A stretch of DNA of 5,055 bases from Candidatus Bathyarchaeota archaeon (GTDB taxonomy: Archaea; Thermoproteota; Bathyarchaeia; Bathyarchaeales; Bathyarchaeaceae): assembly GCA_020356305.1 (NCBI GenBank), contig CP070636.1, positions 1,597,726 through 1,602,780 on the forward strand, given 5' to 3'. Below, in pieces: positions 1 through 4,214 of this stretch. Under the pieces are notes generated by a model. It was not told the origin of the DNA. It searched no databases and was given only the letters and a program-made list of their open reading frames with translations. Every line of letters starts with the position of its first letter. Position 1 is the first letter of the stretch. A program made the translations under genes and the position numbers.

Positions 1-957
1 ATCTATCAGTTAGTTCAGCCTAGTGACGCTGTTATTATCAAAGTAAACTGTCAGTGGCCGCAAAGAGGAGGAACAAACACAGATTTGGCTAAAGCTCTTA
101 TCCAAAAAATCGTAGAACACCCACAATCTTGGGACGGAGAGATAGTGATTGCTGACAATGGACAAGGGAAAGGTTCTCTTAATTGGACTAAATCTAATTC
201 ATACTACCATAATCAATCAATGCTAGAGGTAGCTGACTATTTTGCTGGTTTGGGATACAAAGTGTCAACATTTGAATGGGAAGACATTAGTCGTGTCGTC
301 CAAGAATATGACGTAGGAGATTATGACAGCGGTTATGTTGATACGTCGCCGTACTACGAAGGTAACCCCTGCTCGTATCCGAAATTCCAGACAAAATATG
401 GAACGTACATTTCTTTGAACAGAGGAATTTGGAACGGAAGTTCATATGATAGAAACAGGTTGAAGATTATTAATATTCCAGTGCTCAAAACCCACTCCAG
501 TTATGGAGTAACCTCGGTTGTAAAACACTACATGGGTGTTGTTTCTCAACCTGTAAGTAACACTCATTATTACCTCAAATATGGGGCCATGGGCGCCATT
601 CTGCACCTCGCATACCCCGATCTTAACATAATCGACGCAATATACGTAAATCCTGAACCTTGGGATGGCCCACAAACACCTTATGACCAAGCAGTACTTG
701 CTGATACAATTCTTGCAAGTACCGACCCAATAGCATTGGATTACATTGGAAGCAAAGATGTTTTAGTGCCGGTTGCGGAAGCACAAGGATTTAATTCTTC
801 TTCAATAGACCCTGACTTAGATGTCAGAGGCCAAGAGAACTGGGGCTACCGGCAATATCTCGTTGCTTCTTACAATAGACTATTAGGCTATAGTTATTCT
901 GTTACAATGGACAGAAATCAGATAACTATTATCAACGAAGAGACTGAGTTAGTTTAG
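1..957 (+). CDS. DUF362 domain protein, 3' part (5' end outside window)
   Basis: The reading frame is open from base 1, so the TTG at 85 is not the true start; residues before it (VIIKVNCQWPQRGGTNTD) already belong to the domain. Seen: the DUF362 core pattern, an early beta-strand with Lys (VIIKVN), a central PVLKTHSSYGVTSVVKHYMG segment around 478-535, a 'LNIIDAIYVNPEPWDGPQ' stretch near 625-675, and the closing 'ILASTDPIALDYIGSK' near 708-756. DUF362 proteins are of largely unknown function and some carry added ferredoxin domains; no Cys-rich iron-sulfur segment is visible here. No membrane helix is seen in the visible part. The gene is rich in Tyr, Asn and Ser and looks more AT-rich than the genes to its right, which could mean a different origin. 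It ends at TAG 955-957. A cellular role cannot be assigned. Confidence 0.85.
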   Translation: MYQLVQPSDAVIIKVNCQWPQRGGTNTDLAKALIQKIVEHPQSWDGEIVIADNGQGKGSLNWTKSNSYYHNQSMLEVADYFAGLGYKVSTFEWEDISRVVQEYDVGDYDSGYVDTSPYYEGNPCSYPKFQTKYGTYISLNRGIWNGSSYDRNRLKIINIPVLKTHSSYGVTSVVKHYMGVVSQPVSNTHYYLKYGAMGAILHLAYPDLNIIDAIYVNPEPWDGPQTPYDQAVLADTILASTDPIALDYIGSKDVLVPVAEAQGFNSSSIDPDLDVRGQENWGYRQYLVASYNRLLGYSYSVTMDRNQITIINEETELV

Positions 958-976
958 CACATATATTTTTGTGTGC
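957..976 (+). terminator. Possible hairpin / T-rich terminator after DUF362
   Basis: A 5-6 bp inverted repeat (GCACA at 957-961 against TGTGC at 972-976) overlaps the TAG stop and encloses a T-rich loop with five T in a row at 966-970. Archaeal termination depends mainly on U-runs, so this is a reasonable but weak candidate. A second run of seven T at 1061-1067 could act as backup. Confidence 0.3.
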
Positions 977-1021
977 CCACTTCGTTTAGTCAGTAATAGG
1001 CTACTAGACTAGATTTGTGTA

Positions 1022-1054
1022 TGTTGGCGCGTCCAACAGAATTTGAACCGCAAT
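1022..1054 (-). other. tRNA 3'-half-like relic (low confidence)
   Basis: Read on the minus strand, this stretch has the layout of a tRNA 3' end: TGCGG, a TTCAAAT T-loop identical to that of the neighbouring tRNA-Trp, TCTGT, a 7-nt acceptor-like TGGACGC, G, and CCA at 1024-1026. However, the would-be T-stem (TGCGG/TCTGT) pairs at only two of five positions and no matching 5' half is nearby. The 3' part also forms a 6-bp hairpin (TGTTGG 1022-1027 / CCAACA 1033-1038). It may be a decayed tRNA fragment or a chance likeness to a T-loop. Confidence 0.2.
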
Positions 1055-1060
1055 CGTTGA

Positions 1061-1067
1061 TTTTTTT
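1061..1067 (+). terminator. T7 run, possible U-tract terminator
   Basis: Seven consecutive T lie about 100 nt downstream of the DUF362 stop and just before the convergent tRNA-Trp 3' end. U-tracts of this kind terminate archaeal RNA polymerase. It would serve plus-strand transcripts only. Confidence 0.35.
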
Positions 1068-1112
1068 GGGGTGGTCTTATGGTGGGGCCGGCCGGATTTG
1101 AACCGACGACCT

Positions 1113-1139
1113 CTACCCGGAGCGGTCATCTCCGCTCCT
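1113..1139 (-). other. BHB intron 3 of tRNA-Trp, variable loop (43/44), 27 nt
   Basis: This folds as central helix ACCC (1145-1142) / GGGU (1118-1115), 3-nt bulge GUA (1141-1139), 7-bp stem GGAGCGG (1138-1132) / CCGCUCC (1125-1119), 6-nt loop, and 3-nt bulge AGA (1114-1112). Cutting each bulge between its second and third base, as archaeal splicing endonuclease does, joins CCCGU to AGGUC. That restores exactly a 5-bp anticodon stem and a 5-nt variable loop. No clear outer helix closes the motif, so it is a relaxed BHB. The exact repair of the tRNA is strong support. Confidence 0.88.
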
Positions 1140-1145
1140 ACGGGT

Positions 1146-1210
1146 TTCTCTCTTCGCTCCAGAAGCTCTTCATCCCAGCGTTCTGGTCCGCAAACCCGTG
1201 CATCTGTTTT
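1146..1210 (-). ncRNA. tRNA-Trp intron 2 (37/38), 65 nt, with box C/D-like guide segments
   Basis: This sits at the canonical 37/38 site. Removing it restores loop CUCCAGA. Two internal 8-mers match the exon junctions. ACGGGUUU (1199-1192) is complementary to the 3' junction, including positions 38-43. UUCUGGAG (1164-1157) is complementary to the 5' junction, including 32-37. Counting from the following D-like boxes (CGGA at 1190-1187 and AAGA at 1154-1151), the fifth guide base faces C39 and C34 respectively. The tRNA-Trp intron of Haloferax is known to guide 2'-O-methylation at 34 and 39, so this is probably its counterpart. The C-like boxes (CAGAUGC 1206-1200 and GGGAUGA 1176-1170) and the D boxes are imperfect, and spacing is not standard. 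The BHB at this site is relaxed: only CUC/GAG pairs cleanly in the central helix. Confidence 0.65.
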
Positions 1211-1232
1211 CTGGAGCCCGTCGTCATCCCTT

Positions 1233-1259
1233 TCCAGCGGCTCGTCGTTTGGCGAGTCG
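1233..1259 (-). other. BHB intron 1 of tRNA-Trp, D-loop, 27 nt
   Basis: The D-loop lacks its GG in the first exon until this insert is removed. The fold is central helix UAGC (1265-1262) / GCUG (1238-1235) with one U-G pair, bulge UAC (1261-1259), a 6-position stem with one A-C mismatch (GACUCG 1258-1253 / CGAGCC 1244-1239), an 8-nt loop, and bulge GAA (1234-1232). Cutting by the usual rule gives D-loop UAGCUAAAGGGAU. This contains GGGA, usable as G18-G19-N-A21, but is 1-2 nt longer than usual. The intron is well supported; its exact ends are less so. Confidence 0.65.
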
Positions 1260-1300
1260 TAGCTAGACTACGGCCCCACCGCTGAAAACTTCATTGGTTC

Positions 1301-1320
1301 AAAATATATAGCTTTCTCGC
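1301..1320 (-). promoter_or_regulatory. BRE/TATA promoter of tRNA-Trp
   Basis: On the minus strand, GCGAGAAAGC (1320-1311, a purine-rich BRE-like stretch) is followed by TATATATTTT (1310-1301). The TATA centre lies about 28 nt before the tRNA 5' end at 1277, the usual archaeal distance, so transcription should start at or just before the mature 5' end. Confidence 0.7.
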
Positions 1321-1330
1321 CCAAGACTGG

Positions 1331-1346
1331 AGCGAAAGCTTAATGA
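1331..1346 (+). promoter_or_regulatory. BRE/TATA-like promoter of 5S rRNA
   Basis: AGCGAAAG (BRE-like) followed by CTTAAT (weak TATA-like) is centred about 26 nt before the predicted 5S start at 1369. Together with the oppositely oriented tRNA-Trp promoter, it forms an imperfect inverted repeat, GCTTTCTCGC (1311-1320) against GCGAAAGC (1332-1339). That is simply the two BRE elements head to head. Confidence 0.5.
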
Positions 1347-1368
1347 AGCGTGGGGTTTCAGAGTATTT

Positions 1369-1521
1369 GGGGTTGCCGGCCATAGGGCGCGGGACCCACC
1401 CGATCCCGTTCCGAAAACAAGAGATTTCGTCTCTTGTCGGCAACTCGGAAGTTAAACTGCGTTCCGTTTCCGGTGTTAGTGTGGTCTTCGGCCACGTGAA
1501 GCCGGGAAAGCTGGCAGCCCC
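1369..1521 (+). rRNA. rrf: 5S ribosomal RNA with 28-nt insertion in loop C
   Basis: This is a 5S rRNA by conserved motifs: GCCGGCCATAGGGCG near the start, CCGATCCCGTTCCGA (1400-1414), ACTCGGAAGTTAAAC (1443-1457), the helix IV hairpin GTGGTC/GGCCAC (1481-1495), and a 12-bp helix I formed by 1369-1380 with 1510-1521. Helix II pairs CGCGG with CTGCG. Without the insertion at 1415-1442 the length is 125 nt, normal for archaea. The ends are set by helix I; the mature RNA may be a few bases shorter. It stands alone here, not next to 16S or 23S, and is divergent from tRNA-Trp. No strong U-tract follows directly; a T5 run at 1589-1593 is the nearest. Short reading frames on both strands across this gene are shadows. 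Confidence 0.93.
1415..1442 (+). other. Insertion in 5S rRNA loop C: BHB-like mini-intron or expansion hairpin
   Basis: The near-universal 5S run CCGAACTCGG is split between CCGA (1411-1414) and ACTCGG (1443-1448). The fold has central helix CCGA (1411-1414) / UCGG (1437-1440), 3-nt bulge AAA (1415-1417), 7-bp stem CAAGAGA (1418-1424) / UCUCUUG (1430-1436), loop UUUCG, and 3-nt bulge CAA (1441-1443). This copies the geometry of the variable-loop tRNA-Trp intron. Cutting by the standard BHB rule removes 26 nt (1417-1442) and leaves two extra A compared with the consensus loop. No outer helix directly adjoins the bulges. A retained expansion segment is the main alternative. Confidence 0.75.
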
Positions 1522-1561
1522 ATCATTCCGGTTTCTCGTCAGGCTTATGGACGGGAAATCC

Positions 1562-1574
1562 TCAAAGTTTATAA
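1562..1574 (+). promoter_or_regulatory. TATA promoter of the DUF1512 operon
   Basis: TTTATAA (1568-1574) is preceded by A-rich TCAAAG. A start about 25 nt downstream falls near 1597, just before the GGTGA Shine-Dalgarno (1599-1603) and the GTG at 1611. It lies 47 nt after the 5S gene, so DUF1512 need not depend on 5S transcription. Confidence 0.55.
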
Positions 1575-1610
1575 CTATCAATGTGTAGTTTTTGCCAAGG
1601 TGAGCCCTCG

Positions 1611-2060
1611 GTGATTCCACAGGTTTCACAGTTTCCAACTGGACAAGGCGACATTTTCGGCTGGATTTTGCAGGTTGCGTGGCTTGTTTTAATCATAGCT
1701 ACCTTCATTTACGGGCAACGCATTCAGCTGACTTTGATGTTGAGAGAGGTGGAGAGCTCCCTCTTCCGCCTCAAGTTTATGAGGGACGAGGGAAGAAAAA
1801 CATCTATATCGACTTTGAAGGAACTTGGAGGATCCGAGGCAGATCCAACATCACGAGTTGACCGTTTCTTAGAGTACGTTGCCATACCACCCGTGAATCT
1901 GGACCCCTCCGGCGTGATATGGAGGCTGGAGCACATCCTTGACGTTCGAGACCTGCGTTTTGAGGACGAAGTGAGCCTCATGGTCCCTGGCGTGGAAAAA
2001 GCTCAGAGAAACAACATGGAAAACATGCTCGAAGCGGCTCTTGCTCTAAAAATCATCTAG
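1611..2060 (+). CDS. DUF1512 membrane protein, N-terminal portion (ends at in-frame TAG)
   Basis: GTG 1611 is chosen as start because GGTGA (1599-1603) lies 7 nt upstream. The ATG at 1581 lacks a Shine-Dalgarno and would lie before the predicted transcript start. Residues about 16-35 (FGWILQVAWLVLIIATFIYG) form one membrane helix, followed by a charged, helical cytoplasmic-type region. The frame stops at TAG 2058-2060, then continues in the same frame with no other stop to 2732. Together the two parts make 373 codons counting the TAG, matching the roughly 370 residues of the DUF1512 family, described mainly from crenarchaea. Nothing suggests the N-terminal 149 residues form a separate natural gene. 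Function is unknown. The break may be a nonsense mutation, a recoded TAG or a sequence error. Confidence 0.8.
   Translation: MIPQVSQFPTGQGDIFGWILQVAWLVLIIATFIYGQRIQLTLMLREVESSLFRLKFMRDEGRKTSISTLKELGGSEADPTSRVDRFLEYVAIPPVNLDPSGVIWRLEHILDVRDLRFEDEVSLMVPGVEKAQRNNMENMLEAALALKII
2058..2060 (+). other. Single in-frame TAG inside DUF1512
   Basis: The context is ...ALALKII-TAG-KVIRHFYVLGKKTK..., continuous domain sequence on both sides with no frame change. From memory of the family, an aromatic residue such as Tyr would fit, and TAT or TAC is one base away. No Shine-Dalgarno with proper spacing precedes GTG 2082: AAGG at 2061-2064 is 17 nt away, too far. Restart is therefore unlikely. Confidence 0.85.
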
Positions 2061-2732
2061 AAGGTCATACGACATTTTTACGTGCTCGGCAAGAAGACCA
2101 AAAGTCTCTACATCATTATGCAGCTCCAGATGCTTTTGCCTCTGATCATGCGAGAGGCGGAAGCCTTCGCCGATGCTTTACAAGCCTTTAAACTCGGCCA
2201 GCCCATCGGCGACGGAGCCGGCGCACTGGTGGCCGCCAAACTTATTCACGGCCATAAGACCCGAAAAATCGCGAAGGACACCGTTATGGCCAAGGTATCC
2301 CTGGAGGGGCGAACAGCCTATGTGTTGAAGGCCGAGGGACCCGGTGGAAACGTCGGCAAACCTGGCGAAGCAATCAAACAGATAATCGAGAAAAACAAAG
2401 GAAAAATCGCCACCGCTATAATTGTTGACGCTGCTCAAAAGCTTGAAGGAGAGAAACCTGGAGAGGTAGCTGAAGGCGTGGGTGTGGCTATCGGCGGCCC
2501 CCAAGTTGAAAAGTACAAGGTGGAAGAGACCGTGCTCAAATACAAAGTTCCCGTGAATGTAGTCCTCATAAAAGAGGACATAGGAGACGCGGTTTCATCC
2601 CTGCGAAAAGAAGTGTTCGACGCCGCGGAGCCTGTGATTGACCGAATTAGGCGGTTAATCTTGGAAAGAACGAAAAAAGGAGACTCCATAATAATCGCTG
2701 GCGTGGGTAACACCATCGGAATTGGACAATAG
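2061..2732 (+). CDS. DUF1512 membrane protein, C-terminal portion (main conserved domain)
   Basis: This continues the frame of the N-terminal part after the TAG; GTG 2082 or ATG 2118 are the only nearby starts and neither has a good ribosome site. Recognisable DUF1512 blocks are RHFYVLGKKTKSLYIIMQLQMLLPLIM, then LGQPIGDGAGALVAAKL, then a Gly-rich EGPGGNVGKPGEAI, and a C-terminal GDSIIIAGVGNTIGIGQ. The regular alternation of hydrophobic strands (TAIIVDAA, VNVVLIKEDIG, SIIIAGVGN) with Gly-rich turns suggests an alpha/beta fold facing the cytoplasm. A catalytic role is not established. It ends in TAG 2730-2732, which overlaps the Shine-Dalgarno AGGTGG of the next gene, so the two genes are probably cotranscribed and translationally linked. 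The domain is intact and shows no decay apart from the TAG. Confidence 0.82.
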   Translation, partial: KVIRHFYVLGKKTKSLYIIMQLQMLLPLIMREAEAFADALQAFKLGQPIGDGAGALVAAKLIHGHKTRKIAKDTVMAKVSLEGRTAYVLKAEGPGGNVGKPGEAIKQIIEKNKGKIATAIIVDAAQKLEGEKPGEVAEGVGVAIGGPQVEKYKVEETVLKYKVPVNVVLIKEDIGDAVSSLRKEVFDAAEPVIDRIRRLILERTKKGDSIIIAGVGNTIGIGQ

Positions 2733-2741
2733 GTGGAAAAA

Positions 2742-3155
2742 ATGAGCGAAAAACGGCCTCCGACACGCAGGTTCTCCACCATTATGTTCATAATAATTCT
2801 GGTGGCCCTTGGTCTCTCAATCGCGGCTTTCTACCAAGCTATCTTTGCATTCGCAAATCAAGAGCTCACTACGGGAAGCTACTTTGCTCTGATAGGAATT
2901 ATGGGGCTCACCTTCCTCACATACATGCTGATTCAAACAAGAAGAAGGACCCTTAAACTACCCATCCATGCACAACGTGTTGCCACAACCATCCTGTGCC
3001 AAAAATGCGGGTTTAAGAACATCCGAGACTTTCAGCGGGGCGACTACATCCTTAGAGAAGCCGGAGAATGCCCCAAGTGCAACGAAAAGATGATTATCAA
3101 TTCAGTGTACCGTGAAGCCAAGGAAGAGAAAAAGGGGAAACAGAAACTAAGTTAG
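2742..3155 (+). CDS. Small membrane protein with C-terminal zinc ribbon
   Basis: ATG 2742 is preferred over GTG 2733 because AGGTGG (2731-2736) lies 5 nt before it. The product is 137 residues: a basic N-terminus, two membrane helices (about 12-38 and 47-65), then a basic linker (RRRTLK) and a cytoplasmic zinc-ribbon with CQKCG at 86-90 and CPKCN at 110-114, four Cys that would bind one zinc. A highly charged Lys/Glu tail closes it. It lies 9 nt after DUF1512, which suggests that the two work together, perhaps at the membrane with nucleic acid or ribosomes; that is inference. I do not recognise a named family. The gene ends in TAG and overlaps map at the 3' end by 9 nt. Confidence 0.85.
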   Translation: MSEKRPPTRRFSTIMFIIILVALGLSIAAFYQAIFAFANQELTTGSYFALIGIMGLTFLTYMLIQTRRRTLKLPIHAQRVATTILCQKCGFKNIRDFQRGDYILREAGECPKCNEKMIINSVYREAKEEKKGKQKLS

Positions 3156-4049
3156 CACGACACACCCGTCCGCCACCACCAGAATCGTGTGTTCTGCCTG
3201 CGCCACGGGTTCTCCGCTTGCCTCTATAAACACGGGATAGGCAATCAAACTTTTTGACGACAGAAGCTCGGAAAAAGCAGCCTTGTATTCGTCACGGGGA
3301 ACGCATCCGGTCAGCCACCGTTCTGTGAAAGGAAGGGTTCTACAGTTCTCCCTGATATGGTTCAAGAGTTGCTTGGAGTAAGGGTTCTTCAGAGACTTGT
3401 GCTTGGAAAGTCGAAATATGTGCGCTTCGGAGCCGCTCTTAACCTTGCCAACCGCCTTGGGAAGGGTGGTGAAGGGCTCCACCCCGTAAACCTCTCCCTC
3501 CTTTACCCTTGCAGTGGAAAAATGAGATACGTTGGGCAAGGACTTTCCTGCGTGAATTAGATATCGTCCAATCATGTGTCCAGTAAGGTTGGAGACGGGT
3601 TTATACCCGCGTGTCCTTATTGTTTTCTGAATCGTCGAGCCGAACCGTGACATAGACAAGTCGGGATGAAGTATTTCAACGGCGGTTTCAAGGGCCACCT
3701 CGGCTGTACGCACGAGATTCTCGTACTCTGGATTGAAGCAGACGGTTACCGCAGTATCCGCAATATAGCCATCTACATGAACACCGATGTCCACCTTGAC
3801 AAGGGAGTTTTCTGCAATAGTTCGCTCGTCGTTTGGAGGCGAAGTATAATGCGCAGCTATCTCGTTGATCGATACGTTGCAGGGGAAAGCGGGGGCTCCA
3901 CCCTTGCTCCGAATCATCGTCTCAACTTTTTCGCAGACATCAATGATGGGCATGCCTTCGCGAAGAGTTCTCTTAAGCTCCTCTCGGACCTCAGCAGCGA
4001 TTGCACCTGCTCGACGATGCTTGTGCAAGATTTCTTCCGGAACCGTCAT
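3147..4049 (-). CDS. map: Methionine aminopeptidase, type II
   Basis: This enzyme removes the initiator Met from new proteins, in the cytosol, using two metal ions. The product has 300 residues, the usual archaeal length. All expected ligands are present: D87 and D98 in VDIGVHVDGYIADTA, H158 in LTGHMIG, E191 in VEPFTT, and E286 in QAEHTI, plus the conserved H67 in AAHYTSPP. Their spacing closely follows that of the Pyrococcus enzyme (D82, D93, H153, E187, E280 from memory). The insertion after 205, including the helical subdomain (KQLLNHIRENCRTLPFTERWL), marks it as type II. The start ATG 4049 has no Shine-Dalgarno and sits at the expected start of transcription, so the mRNA is probably leaderless. 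The TAG stop lies inside the 3' end of the convergent zinc-ribbon gene. Confidence 0.95.
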   Translation of the reverse strand: MTVPEEILHKHRRAGAIAAEVREELKRTLREGMPIIDVCEKVETMIRSKGGAPAFPCNVSINEIAAHYTSPPNDERTIAENSLVKVDIGVHVDGYIADTAVTVCFNPEYENLVRTAEVALETAVEILHPDLSMSRFGSTIQKTIRTRGYKPVSNLTGHMIGRYLIHAGKSLPNVSHFSTARVKEGEVYGVEPFTTLPKAVGKVKSGSEAHIFRLSKHKSLKNPYSKQLLNHIRENCRTLPFTERWLTGCVPRDEYKAAFSELLSSKSLIAYPVFIEASGEPVAQAEHTILVVADGCVVLT

Positions 4050-4068
4050 TCTCTTACACGCAGATTCC

Positions 4069-4084
4069 TTTAAATGCGCCTAAG
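4069..4084 (-). promoter_or_regulatory. TATA promoter of map, leaderless start
   Basis: On the minus strand, TTTAAA (4074-4069) is preceded by GGCGCA. Its centre is about 22 nt before ATG 4049, so the transcript should begin at or within a few bases of the start codon. No GGTG or GGAG motif occurs in between. Confidence 0.55.
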
Positions 4085-4125
4085 ACCTAAAAAACTTAAC
4101 GTCTTCAGATTGGATTCTGCAATCT
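4082..4125. repeat. Two small inverted repeats in the map/aminotransferase gap
   Basis: AAGAC (4082-4086) pairs with GTCTT (4101-4105) around an A-rich loop. AGATTG (4107-4112) pairs with CAATCT (4120-4125) around a 7-nt loop. They lie directly upstream of the map TATA element and could be operator-like or a 3' structure of the aminotransferase transcript. Both are short enough to arise by chance. The rest of the 4085-4214 gap shows no gene. Confidence 0.25.
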
Positions 4126-4214
4126 AGCATGGGTATCTGGTCCGTGCGCGCCTTGCAAACGCGTGTAAACGTTCTTTGTTTGTGTGCCCTGTGTTTATGC
4201 GTGCAGTCTGGGGC

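Larger units (their letters stand above)
1080..1277 (-). tRNA. tRNA-Trp (CCA anticodon) with three introns
   Basis: On the minus strand, acceptor GGGGCCG (1277-1271) pairs perfectly with CGGCCCC (1090-1084), followed by discriminator A (1083) and a genome-encoded CCA (1082-1080). The T-arm is GTCGG-TTCAAAT-CCGGC (1107-1091). The anticodon arm is ACGGG (1221-1217), loop CUCCAG+A with anticodon CCA at 1214-1212, closed by CCCGU (1144-1140). The D-stem is GUC (1268-1266) / GAC (1225-1223). Proposed exons are 1277-1260, 1232-1211, 1145-1140 and 1112-1080, giving a mature tRNA of 79 nt including CCA with variable loop AGGUC. The D-loop is slightly long, so intron 1 borders are the least certain. 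A standard scan may miss this gene because of its three insertions. Transcription probably starts at the TATA element at 1301-1310. Short plus-strand reading frames over this locus are shadows. Confidence 0.9.

Noticed and set aside
1071..1285. Plus-strand reading frames of 63 and 68 codons
   Set aside because: They lie across the tRNA-Trp gene on the other strand; composition reflects the tRNA arms and introns.
1581..1610. ATG 1581 as DUF1512 start
   Set aside because: No Shine-Dalgarno and upstream of the predicted transcript start; GTG 1611 has GGTGA at good spacing and gives the family length.
1291..1638. Reading frames of 115 codons (-) and 81 codons (+)
   Set aside because: Both cover the 5S rRNA and its promoter; no protein family is recognised and the RNA explains the sequence.
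2082..2117. Independent translation start of the DUF1512 C-terminal part at GTG 2082
   Set aside because: No well-spaced ribosome site, and conserved domain sequence (KVIRHFY) precedes it in frame.
3666..4083. Plus-strand frames of 135 and 72 codons
   Set aside because: Antisense shadows of map, whose metal ligands are all intact.
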